NCBI GenBank assembly: GCA_013400155.1
Contig: VXBM01001294.1
Location: forward strand, 124,001 to 188,000
Reading direction: 5' to 3'
Source: Helopsaltes ochotensis
Lineage: Eukaryota; Chordata; Aves; Passeriformes; Locustellidae
DNA length: 64,000 nucleotides
Shown: positions 42,316 to 53,000 of the stretch, piece by piece
Layout of the letters: the number at the start of each line of letters is the position of its first letter
How positions within the stretch are numbered: position 1 is the stretch's first letter
Position numbers and translations under genes: made by a program
The notes under the pieces: generated by a model
The model's database searches: none
What the model saw: the letters and a program-made list of their open reading frames with translations, nothing else
What the model was told of the DNA's origin: nothing

Positions 42316-43113
42316 AAAATAGACGGTGAGAAACTCAGACTCACGATTACTTCTCCTCCCACCAGAGAATCAAAGCATGTTATGCACTGAGTGGGCAAGT
42401 ACTGTCTATCAATCAAAAGGAAAGACAATGTAAAAATGAGTACAAAATGGTCTTACAATAGGCAAAAAGCTGGATGTATCAGTCTGAACAATCTCACAGG
42501 ATGCACAATCTGGCAATGAAATATTTCCAAAAAATGTCTTGTGTACATTTAACACTATACCTAATAAATAATGAATCCAAGGGATGTTGACAATGAGAGG
42601 GAAATAAAAAAGGTGATAAATGTTTGAGTAAGATGCCATTTCAAGGTTTTTGTAAAATTCATAATTCTAATCAAGGGGTATTATTGCATAGCAGTTCAAT
42701 AAAACTGTAAGGTATTTCAATGAAATCCCACCATTATCATGTACATTAAGATGTCCTGAGATGCAAACCCCGAGAACCATCAGGAAACCTAAATGCACAA
42801 CACCTATAATGCAAATGCAAATTCTACGTATCCAAAATGCACCAACTCAAGAAAATGTCAAACTCATGAAAACGTTTCTAATATGTTGCATAAAGTATCA
42901 AAAAGATTGATTGAATTAGCAAAGGAGAATGTCGCACGCAGTGAGTATTGGAAAAGATGCTTATCAAAAATTTATCAGGCAAAGTAAGTCTGAGAAATGT
43001 TGAAAACAGATGGGAGCTGTCTCGGCAAAAAAAAAAAATATTGCTAGTTTGTCTATTTCTCTAGGTGAGGATAAAAGTGTTCTGGGAGGAAAAACAAGTC
43101 TGATTTTTCTTAC

Positions 43114-43281
43114 CTCTTCTTTCTCTGCACTTTGCAAGTCCCTCCACTCCTCAGTGACATGACCGAAGTCCACTGTGTTCATTGCAACTTTATATTCCCC
43201 AATGATGTCGTGTTTGGAGAAACGATCAAAGTCATAAACTGCCATCACTAAAGTTTTTCCACCCAGCTCAGAGTATGGCAC
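43114..43281 (-). CDS. SYT1: SYT1 coding exon: C2A domain, calcium loop 3, and C2A-C2B hinge
   Basis: This 168-base exon (phase 0 at both ends) completes C2A. It opens with VPYSELGGKTLVMAVYDFDR and continues FSKHDIIGEYKVAMNTVDFG to EEWRDLQSAEKEE. The loop-3 calcium ligands of YDFDRFSKHD (three Asp and one Ser in SYT1 structures) are all present, as are the conserved Phe and Arg that contact the membrane. The acceptor is gtctttgcag|GTG and the donor is GAG|gtaaga. Compared with mammals, EFKVPMNTV is EYKVAMNTV here, so a Pro is replaced by Ala outside the calcium loops. The exon ends in the short hinge before C2B. Open frame on both sides of these limits is intron. It corresponds to human residues 215-270. 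Confidence 0.98.
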
Positions 43282-46200
43282 CTGCAAAGACAAGAAAATG
43301 ACAAACTCTGCATCTGAGACAATAAAGATTGGTCCACTACAATGCAAATCCATTTCTTTGGTTTATCAGCTGTCATCTCAGGTAAATTGAACCAGAGAGA
43401 AAATTATAAGGTGTATTTGTTTCAGAGTCACCAGATGCAGTATTTCTTGAGACAAGGCTCTGGCACTCAATAGAACAATGTGGCAGCTCACTCATCACTC
43501 CTGGGTTTTTCTCATTCTACTTCAAATCATTTTGTGGGTGATGAAACTGAAACAAGAAGCCAAATTACTTGCACTGAAGACACATGAACTTTTCACACAA
43601 TGGTGTTTTTTCTGCAATACATCACCTGTCATCACTCAGAGATGGCTAGCTCTCGGAGTGATGAAAAAAGCAACACTGGCTTACTACATATGACACAAAA
43701 TAATTAGACACTGGATAGGTCTCTTACAGTACCAATACCTATTAATTACCAAGGCATATTTTTCAGTACTACACCTTTCACATGTTAGACATTAAGGTGC
43801 TTTTTAAGTCACAATGTGTAACTAGAAATTGTGGTGACAGAAGGCCAAGTTCTGACTAATTCTCCAGCTGTTGTCATGTGGTTCAGACAGATGCTGTGGT
43901 TTGGATGTTTATGAGTCACGTTTTTAATATTCAGATGGAGACATGCAGCTCAGGTAAGCTACACCTCAGTGGTTGTCTGAAAAGGTCAGATTTAGAAATT
44001 GTTTGGATTTATGTGAACACTTGGTCAATCTGAATGTATTCTGCAAGTATAAATGACTTCCATGGGATTCAGTAAATACTTCTTTATTAATTAGAAAGTG
44101 AAAGCGTGGCATTACCATTGGCCTTGCTAACCTCTTGTTCTTTTCTGCTTAAACCCTAGGACTGTTGTCTTTCGTTACTGTTACACTTCCACTTGCTTAT
44201 TAAAATACTTACTAATAAGTAGTAATTTTCCCTTTACATAACATCTTATATAACATTTAAAATCAGCTCATCAAGTTGAGAGCCAGATCTAGCTTCCATT
44301 ATTGAGTCAAATAGTTTCAGTAGTACGTGGGTTTGTATCTTAGTAAATACTACAGCAAAATCTATTTTTCATTCTCTAAATGATCTCTAGCTTCTCAAAA
44401 GCTAGGAAGGGCAGATGCACGTGAAAGGAAAATTTCTAAATAATGTTAGGTTTATTTTTACGCAGCCTTGAAAACGGGAGAATAAAAATGTTCCAAAGTT
44501 TATTTCTCTGTTAGTTTACAATACCACTTAATGGATCCTGGTCACTTGGAATACAAAGACTACATTCACCATTATTTATTTTTCTGTACTTGACTTCAGT
44601 GAAGCTCATTTTAGCTGCCTTTCTAAATGTTTTCTTCATTTATTACTTCTAATGTAGTAATTCTACTATACTCAGTCTCCAGCTTTGTTCTGAACTATCA
44701 AGGATGGCTTCAGCTTTTGCGAAGGGTTGATCCTTCTCCCTGTTTCTGCTCAGACATAATCAGTCTCTTGACTTAAAGCAAGACCTTTGTAAAAGGACAC
44801 GCATACAGGAGCATTTTTCTGGCACAGACGTGTCACTCCTCTAGACATAAACCCTGTTCCCACTTTGGATCTGACGAGGAACACCTCCCTTTGCCAGGCT
44901 GGTGTAGGGCAGCTAGGATTTCTTGGTTCCTTTTGGCACTGCAGTGTGGGTATACAATTCAGACAGCTGCTGTCTGAAAAGCACTTGCACCCTGAAACAG
45001 CACCATGGATGTCCGGGAAACAGAAATGAAAAAGGCAAGGACTAAGGTTCAGGGCTCAAGATTCAATAGAGCAGAAACACAAGTCAACTCATTCCCTTTA
45101 GCTGTACTTTGGGAGGAAGGCAGGCAGCTCACACCTGTGCCCTGTGAGAAGGCAACAGCACGGCCCTGGGCTGCCTGGTGAGCAGCACTGCCAGAGAGAT
45201 GAGAAAGATGCCAACAGAAGCTGTGCACCACCTGAAGTGGGTCACAGGAGCAAAGCTCTGCACAAGTAAATGAGATACTGTCAACAGTTCCCATGGAAGT
45301 TGCTATTATAGCTGCAGTTCCAGTTAAATGGTCACTGTAGTGCTCAGAACAATGACAGTACTTGGCATGCTCTGCTGGTTTTCTCTCCAGTGCAGACCAT
45401 GGACCACAGGGGATGATCAGTACCATATTGAGATGTACCTAAACACTCTGTCAGGTCTGGCACGGAAAACAAACTATTTTCTGGAGCATAAGATTTAAAT
45501 TTTAAAGTTGTGAGTTACAAGTGGACATTATAGTCCAGAAGTGGCTGATCTGATTTATAAGTTGTGTCTTCATCTTAGATGACAGCATTATTTGTTTTTT
45601 CTTTGCTTTTGTGAGCTGCATGGGAATATGTAATTTAGAACTCTGTTTTCTTTTAAATACTCTCTTAGGAAAGCTCAAGAAAGAAATAAGTCCCCACAAA
45701 AGATTACTTTTATGAACATCTTCAAGGAAAAAATAAGCTTATATATGCAGTAGTAGTTGTGGCCTACAGGGATATCTTTCACATTGAATGATTTCATAGC
45801 CTAAGTCTTTCACTGTTCCTGTTTTCAATCTGTAGCTGTCATTATAAAATTGGGCACAAGGAGAAAGGCCTGAAGTAACAGCAGAGGAATGTATATAAGG
45901 AGAAGCCCTGTGAAACATGCTGTACAGTATTCCTTTATTCTATTTAACTGGGGTTGAAGTCGGCTACAGTTTCAGAAAAACACTATTGGAATGATGTAAA
46001 TACTGCAATGTAATGCTTACCTACATTTATTTTCATTTAAATTCATATTTTATATTAAATCTGAGATACGATTTCTTTTCATACATAAAGTAGCATGGCA
46101 AAGAACTGCTATGAAAATGTCTAACAAGACTAATCTGCAATATTGTTCTTCACCCATTTACTTCCCTTGAGTTTTAATTTATATTTCAGGAAATGTTATT

Positions 46201-46547
46201 CTTAATTTCATAAATCAGACTACAAAGATATTTAAAGAAAATGGTCTAGTGAAATTGACATGACATTTGTCAAAGTGTCATTGTTTTCTGAATTTCTTTT
46301 ATGTTTTATCCAGCCATAAAATATGGATCAGATTGTCATCTATGAGGATAACCTAAGTGCCTAAAATCAAACTGCCTTTTAAACCTATCTGACTCTGTAC
46401 TATAGGAAGATTGAGTATCACAGCTTTCTACAACATGGAAAATCATTTTGCTGCAGTTATCAGTTAACTAAGACATCTAAATTCATAGCCAAGCATGAGA
46501 CACTAAGTAGTTAAATAAAAAAATATCAATAATTATCAAAAAACTAC
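43282..46547 (-). other. SYT1: SYT1 intron, about 3.3 kb, between the two C2A exons
   Basis: This intron interrupts the C2A domain between calcium loop 1 and loop 3. Donor gtagtt and acceptor gtctttgcag are on the minus strand. A locally GC-richer part at about 44860-45430 contains a 125-codon minus-strand open frame that matches nothing I recognise. No mobile element is evident. Confidence 0.88.
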
Positions 46548-46715
46548 CTTGAACGTAAATTGCTCATTGAAAACAGGGTTAAGGGTCTTTCTGTGGACTT
46601 TTGTCTCATATTTCTTCTTCTTATCAGGCAGCAGGAAGACTTTCACATAGGGATCCGATGTACCACCCATATCTAATGCAGGCAGCTCAGCTGCTTGAAT
46701 AATCCCAACGAGAAG
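46548..46715 (-). CDS. SYT1: SYT1 coding exon: C2A domain, calcium loop 1
   Basis: This 168-base exon (56 codons, phase 0 at both ends) encodes the first half of the C2A domain, which binds calcium and acidic phospholipids to trigger vesicle fusion. It starts LLVGIIQAAELPALDMGG and runs through TSDPYVKVFLLPDKKKKYE to NPVFNEQFTFK. The two loop-1 calcium ligands, the Asp of LDMGG and the Asp of SDPYV, are both present. The polybasic strand DKKKKYETKVHRK is intact. The acceptor is ctcttttcag|CTT and the donor is AAG|gtagtt. A Phe-to-Tyr change in KKKKYET is the main difference from the mammalian sequence. It corresponds to human residues 159-214. Confidence 0.98.
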
Positions 46716-47477
46716 CTGAAAAGAGAAAAAGAGCAGAATGAAATTTCAAATAGATATTTATAAAAATACTGTAACAGAGGAATGCATATGCAGACTATTT
46801 CTGGTCTAGGAGAAACTATACTTCCCCCGCTTCTCCCCCCACTTAAGGAAGGCAAATGAAGCAACACTATTGACTTTAAAAAAACCAATTATGGCAGATG
46901 CAGACTGTACAAAGGCTGTTTTAAAGCAGAAAAGAGGTTTTCAAAGGGCAGCTGATTACAGCTAAATACAGACTTCATCCTTTTAAAGACTGCAATCAAA
47001 TAACTTTCAATTGCTCTCTCCTCTTGTGCATTATTTTTCTATGCTGAGCACCATGAATAGAAATCACATTATTAAACAATCAAGAATGTCTAATTTTGAC
47101 TACAAAATTTTTGTATTCTAAACCCCCAACACATAACCTTCCCCAGGCAAACACAAAAGGTGATAAAATCAAATGCAAATCTTCAGGCAGAGCTTTATTG
47201 AAAACTAATGAATCTTGCAGTCTTCCTTATATTTACGTTCTCTTGCTATGTACATGAATGGGCCCAGGCAGTAAACTAAGGACAGCATGTTCAAAAAATA
47301 TCTCATGAAAATGAATCTTTGGTAACTAAATCCTAGTAATAATTTGTAATCTCATTGTAAAACAGAAAAATTAGATTTTTAGACCTCTTATACACTTCAA
47401 ACATAAGACTGAAGCCCAGACAGAACTTGTAAATGTCTTGGCTGTTTTTCATGTGTTATAAATGAAGGCTTATGCTG

Positions 47478-47507
47478 TGTTATGTTATGTCATGTAATGT
47501 CATGTCA
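47478..47507. repeat. Degenerate 5-bp tandem repeat
   Basis: Six consecutive units read TGTTA, TGTTA, TGTCA, TGTAA, TGTCA, TGTCA. The variation is confined to the fourth position. Confidence 0.9.
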
Positions 47508-48537
47508 TCTAGACATCCCAGACTGTATGAGGTCTCATCAGCATAATGGTCCTCAGAAAACGAAAATACTTTTAATCTTGTTTTATAGATACAAAACTAA
47601 CGTAAACATTGAAGTGTTTCTTCAAGGTCATTCTGAAGCTATTAGGAACTGGGAATGAAATCTGAGAGTACTTTCTGTTAAATCAGTGCTTCAATCACAA
47701 TATATTTGCTTCTCTCATGGATGAATTGTTTAAAATTGGAAACAGGAACTCTAACAATTGGAATATAGAACAATATAGTCAATCTGTGAAAGAAACTTCT
47801 GGATTCTAGCAGACTCCTCAAAGCTGGAGTTAGAAGTTGGACAGTTTTAAATTCACAGTATGGCCTGCATGCTTTCCACCGATAGGACTCTTCAGTTCCA
47901 TGAAACATTTTCCTTTTGCTGTGTGAAACACTTCTCCTTTTGTGTCTCATTTTTATTCTAGATGCATAACAGTTCATAAATACATGAATAGGCTCAGGAT
48001 CTACATCAAAGAGTGAAAAACAAGTCTATGACTTTTAGTTAACAGAATGGAAAAGCAATTCAATTCCCCTTTACATTTCTCTCTCCAAAACTGAGGCACA
48101 GTGCTCTGGAGAGTTCATTGGTCATCTTGTATTCTTAACCCTCTGCAATATTATATTAGCCAAATTTTGGGACTGCAGTTTCATGCCATTGCACTATACT
48201 AACCTAACCGAATCCCCTCTCCCACTCTTTTACATCATCTCTCCTTTGACAAATTTTAAGCTGCAACATAATTTAGAGCAGCAAAACAAAATAGAAATCC
48301 ACGACTCAGATAATTTATTATCTTAATTAAATACAATACAGACTTACAGATTTGTGGCTCTTGCATCCTAGATTCCTTTGTAAAATATGGTTCATAAAAT
48401 CAACATTCCCTTTAATAAAATTCACGCAGAAAATTTGTTTTCATAGTCTAAGAAAACTGAAATCCATTTTTCAGAACACATTTGCAGCTTTTCCTTTCCC
48501 CCACTTTAAATCTTCTGCTTTGGAAGGGTCTACACTT

Positions 48538-48559
48538 CATACTGATTTCATACTGATTT
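48538..48559. repeat. 11-bp perfect tandem duplication
   Basis: Two perfect adjacent copies of catactgattt. Confidence 0.85.
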
Positions 48560-49922
48560 CAAGGGGGATCAGTGTGACTCATCACATGGCCAGGCAATTT
48601 TCTCTGGGAGTTGAGGAAAAGCTCTTTTAACAACACTCTCTCGAAAGGCTTCAGAACTCTTTTTAGCTCTTTCATTGTAAAACAAGCACCAAAAGTCAGA
48701 AAATTGTTGAAAATACAGGCAAATACTATTTGTTATGCTAGGTCATAGCTGTATATAAATAACTTCCTGCTAATAGAGAAATTTTTCTTAATTTTCTTAT
48801 TGTCTTTGCCTTGCAACAAGAGTACATGTACAGGAGTACCATGCTCTATGAACAGCATCAAATAAAGAATGTGAATGTGGAATTTATCACAAGTACATGT
48901 GGAAGGCAGTTCAGGTGATGAATAGATATTGACTAGGAATTAATTACCTTCTGTAGTATTTTCTTTCCCTAAACAGGAAAGAATTATGTGATTTTGACTG
49001 AAATTGTCAAAAAATTAAATGCAGGATATGTGTTCTCAACTTTACTGAAAGATACACAGTAGAAGTGAAGAACTCAGATGAGTTGATATGCTTTGGGCCA
49101 AAACTGGCACAGTGAATTTTAATGCAAGGCTGTGAATTGGTTTAATTGACGAAACTGATCCCTGGCAAAAAGGCCAGGGAGGGGAATAAAATATGCTAGT
49201 TCAGCATGTGGCCAGACCTGTTAAGTTGGTCAATTCTAGGTCTACACATTATAGTGTCTATTAATTCTGAAAGCTTGGTAAGTATGCCAGAGTTTAGTCT
49301 TACCAGCTTCAGAGCAGAGTACTGAAGGAATATCAGTCCTTAAATTCTTGTCCAACCTTCCTGGTTTTTTTGAGTGCAGACCTTTTTATTTGAACTTTTA
49401 TTTCAGACTAGAATTTTAGGAAGTGTACTTTCATGGAGAGCAACAGAACCTGATGCAGCTAGTTATTACAGCAAAGTGCACACTTGAAGAAGTGAGAGAA
49501 AGCAATCTTACCAACCTTCTGAAAGACTCAGTGAATCAAATAAACTTTACATCCTTCTATTTTTCCTCCCATTTGTGTTTGCTTGCATTTTAAATACTTG
49601 AAGGCTGAAGCTACATTTTAGTGAATGCATGCGAACCCTGTAATTTATGTGGTTCGACATTGGTTGGTGATGCTTAAATTTAATTTATTAATGATCATTA
49701 GATAAAACTGGATCTTCAGTTTTTGAAGGTGTAATATAAAGTCCAAGTGCATTCAATACCAGCTTAGTAGTACCTCTGTAATGAATTTTCTGTCTTATTT
49801 TCTCCCTTTACTCCATGCAAGTAGTAAGGATTTCAGAAATATCTACTTTAACAAAATGTATTACTTCATTCTCCACTAGCACGCACAGAAAAGAAATTGG
49901 TTACAAGTTGGTTGTTTCAAAC

Positions 49923-50045
49923 CTGATTGTTCTGGAAGTCGTAATCCAAAGAATATTGTATTTTCCCTAGCTTCTCAACTTCTTTAGCTTCTTCCTTCTC
50001 TTCCCCATCAGTCAGCCCAGTCTCAGCATCATCATCCTTAAGAGC
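49923..50045 (-). CDS. SYT1: SYT1 coding exon: acidic linker and first strand of C2A
   Basis: This 123-base exon (41 codons, phase 0 at both ends) continues the cytoplasmic linker of synaptotagmin-1 and starts the C2A domain. It reads ALKDDDAETGLTDGEEKEE, then AKEVEKLGKIQ and YSLDYDFQNNQ. The acidic stretch after the polybasic region of the previous exon is typical of the SYT1 linker. The T-D-G-E site fits the casein kinase 2 site known in mammals. YSLDYDFQNN is the first C2A beta strand. The acceptor is ttctttctag|GCT and the donor is CAG|gtttga. A second AG lies nine bases inside the exon, so use of it would drop Ala-Leu-Lys in frame. Mammals have PKEEEKLGKLQ where this sequence has AKEVEKLGKIQ. 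It corresponds to human residues 118-158. Confidence 0.97.
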
Positions 50046-53000
50046 CTAGAAAGAAGAAACGTAATATTCATAAATGAGGCAAACAGTTAAGTAGCAGTTT
50101 AAAATAGACACGATCCTCAAATCTATTTTAGAGCCATTAAAAGCAAGCATAACAGCAGAAAGTCAAATATGCAGTTTTCATATATATATCTACTTTCTGA
50201 ATTGCTCAATAACGTTATAAATCAGCAAGCAAGCAATGGAAGTAGGAAGAAAGCTCCTTGGACTATAACAAGCAAGGATTGTTATAAAACCTGTAAGTAG
50301 AAACAAAATATCATCTCGATGTGAAAAAATAGTTCTTCTGGGATCAGACTGGCTCTTAAAGAAGCATAAGGAGGCAAACATGCTATTAAATAAGCAAAGT
50401 CACGCATTCATTCAACTTAAGAATCTTGGCAATGTCAAACCTGGTTGTACATGCTGTGCATTGTTTGCATTTGGCAACACATTTCTGTAGGACTACTGTG
50501 ATAAAGAGCATGTGCTGTGGATGAGCTCTTTCTACAATCATATGCCAAACATTTTTCATGTTTTTTAGAATGAATATGGAAGCAAAGTTTCTACCATGCC
50601 ATTTAGCAAATGCATGTTCCTCCTTTTCCCTCCCTCCCGAGACCAATTTCCTTTTATTCATTCTTGCAATAAAGCTTGGCTGAACCAAATTGATTGCAAG
50701 TTGATTTTAGTTTGCTTAGAAAGAAACACAAAAATAAAGAAATACAGAATTGCTTGCAAGCTTTGTCTATTGCATAAAACCTATTTTTAAAGGACACAGC
50801 AGTTATCTTGGATTTTATACAAAAGTAAAATACTAAATGATGTGATTTTTTTTCCTGTACCAGAAAGCAGAAGTATTTTCACTTTGTAGAAGATAATCCC
50901 TACAATTATTAAACCATATGAACCATAATTAACTATGTAGATCTTATTCCAGCAAATTATTTCCTTGATAAGAAGTGAAAAAGTAATGAGGTAAATAGTG
51001 AAAAATTGTGGAAAAAGTGAAAGTAACGTTGAGAGTGTGAAAATAAAGAATCAATACTGAGCACTCATCCAGAACTGTTGTTTGCATGTTACAGTAAACA
51101 CTATACTTGTCTGTAAGAGCCCTATCTGAATGAAGGTTCTTTCTATATGAAGCTTCTGCCTGCACAGACAGATAAAGTGCCAGGATAAGATGTATTCTTT
51201 GTTGCAATGTAATTTTTCTGGAATTGTGTTTTTCGTGTTGTAGGAAACCTACAGCGTTTCTTAACAATAGGTTGCTGCTGGAGCTCTTTGAAAAGGTAGC
51301 AAGGCTAGAGAGTAGTTATATACACAGGTGATAGTGGCTAGGGAAAGAAGAAACATGAAAGCATTAACATTCTCAGCCTTGAACACAGTGAGGGCCACAC
51401 AACAGTTGTGTGGGTTTGGAAGGAAGGAAGATTCATCTCTGAAGTAGAAAATGTTCTTCTCCAGAAGCCAGATCTAAATTCAAAAGGTCAGACTCAAAAC
51501 TGTATGATACTAAGCAATTATTTCTCTACCTTTGAAATCAGCTAGAAATTCAGTTGGCATAGCTCAAATGAAACCAGTCCAACAGCTTTGATTTTTGCGA
51601 GCTGACGAGGTGGGTCTCAGAATGTTAGTGAATGATGGACTCTCTACTAGAAACATAAATTATGTTGTACCTGGATGAGATTGGTGGGAAAGGTCAGTGA
51701 TGGACAGAATCACCTGGGAGACTGGAAGAGTAGTATTTTTTAAACTAAACCCTTTCTATTCGGAAGGGCTGAACTGCCTGAAATGAAATTTCGTTTGAGA
51801 CATTTTATCACTGAGCTCTTAGTAAGTTCCCTGACCGTAGCACAACATTTTTGTTAGTACAACAAGAAGTGTCACACTTGAAAACTGATAGGCTCTCTGG
51901 CAGATCATACATGGGATTTTCAGGACATGGAGAGATGTGATTATGACAAAAATGCTTGCTTTTGGTAATAAAAATAAGCTTATAAGGTTTTGTGATCATA
52001 AAAAAAGATGTGACTCAATCCATCTGATGCAACCAGGTTTATTTGAGCCTGGAGACAACAGGAAATAGTAAGTCAGAGTGGGAAGTTAGCTCTAAGATCC
52101 ACTGCTCTGAATCATCCCAGTACGGTCATAAAGAGGACTCCATGATAAAAGCATGATATACAGCTCCAGTATATTATTGTTCCTGGGACAAATACTGGAC
52201 TTTCTGCTTTTCCATCTACTTTTGACCTGGATTTTCTTTGAGAGGAAATATCCTATGGCCATTCTCCAGGGAGAAAAGTGAGAATGCAAAAAGAACCTTA
52301 TATGCTAATTTCCAAATAAGAAGAATTTGAAAACCATCAATCAAGGCAATAGTTGTATATCCATACTTTCTCTGGAAAAACTACATTCTCTTCTGCAAAG
52401 CTAATCAGTTCAGATCACAGAGATGTGGGTAGCTCAATGTGAAAAAAGTTCTTACTGTGACTACAGAAAATATAATGGGAAGTTAACAAGCTTTATTCTC
52501 TAGCAAGGGAATTTTGAAGTGCAGGCAGAAAACACAGTGTAGTTCAGAAACTTGTCTCCACAGGTTATGAGAAGCCTATTGGAAAGGTGAAAGCTATTTC
52601 CATGAGAGATGGAAAACATTGTACATTACTGACATCAGCTGAGGAGCTACATGATTCTTCTTGACCTTGACTCAGAAACACTGAGCCACTAAGAAAAAGC
52701 ACTAGGAAAGAAACAGTGTTTGGATATGGACAAGTTTGTGGCACTGGGGGGAGGAAAAAAAGACAAATTAGCTCTACAGCAGACTGTAAATAATAGTTTT
52801 TACTGTTAAGAAAGGAATTTGCTTTCAAACTAGAGGCTAATGCTCCAGGAAGAAGCTGAGTCAAAAGAAGCACCAAAGTTTCTCATGTTTGATTTTGCTG
52901 CTGAGTTCCAAAGAGGAAGAAGAATTGGTTTGCTTCAAAGTACTTGAAATACCCCATAGGGATTTTAATTTTGTATTGAGATTCTCTGAAAGATCAATCT

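Larger units (their letters stand above)
23963..43113 (-). other. SYT1: SYT1 intron, about 19.2 kb, C2A to C2B exons
   Basis: This is the largest complete intron of the window. Donor gtaaga and acceptor gctttcgcag are on the minus strand. It holds a probable solo LTR (about 32130-32561), two CR1/L3-like fossils (about 25343-25530 and 38405-38455), a 28-bp near-perfect inverted repeat (41754-41818), a smaller one (38908-38940), a 17-bp tandem duplication (42282-42315) and several A or T runs. Otherwise it looks like unique AT-rich sequence with no coding signal. Confidence 0.85.
46716..49922 (-). other. SYT1: SYT1 intron, about 3.2 kb, linker exon to C2A loop-1 exon
   Basis: This intron has donor gtttga and acceptor ctcttttcag on the minus strand. 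Apart from a degenerate 5-bp tandem repeat at 47478-47507 and an 11-bp tandem duplication at 48538-48559, I see only unique AT-rich sequence in it. Confidence 0.88.

Noticed and set aside
45049..45426. 125-codon minus-strand open frame in the C2A intron
   Set aside because: No family resemblance and no conserved pattern; judged to be chance.
46648..46655. DPYV coding words that might be the missing C2B exon
   Set aside because: The surrounding residues (LDMGGTSDPYVKVF) are those of C2A, not C2B.
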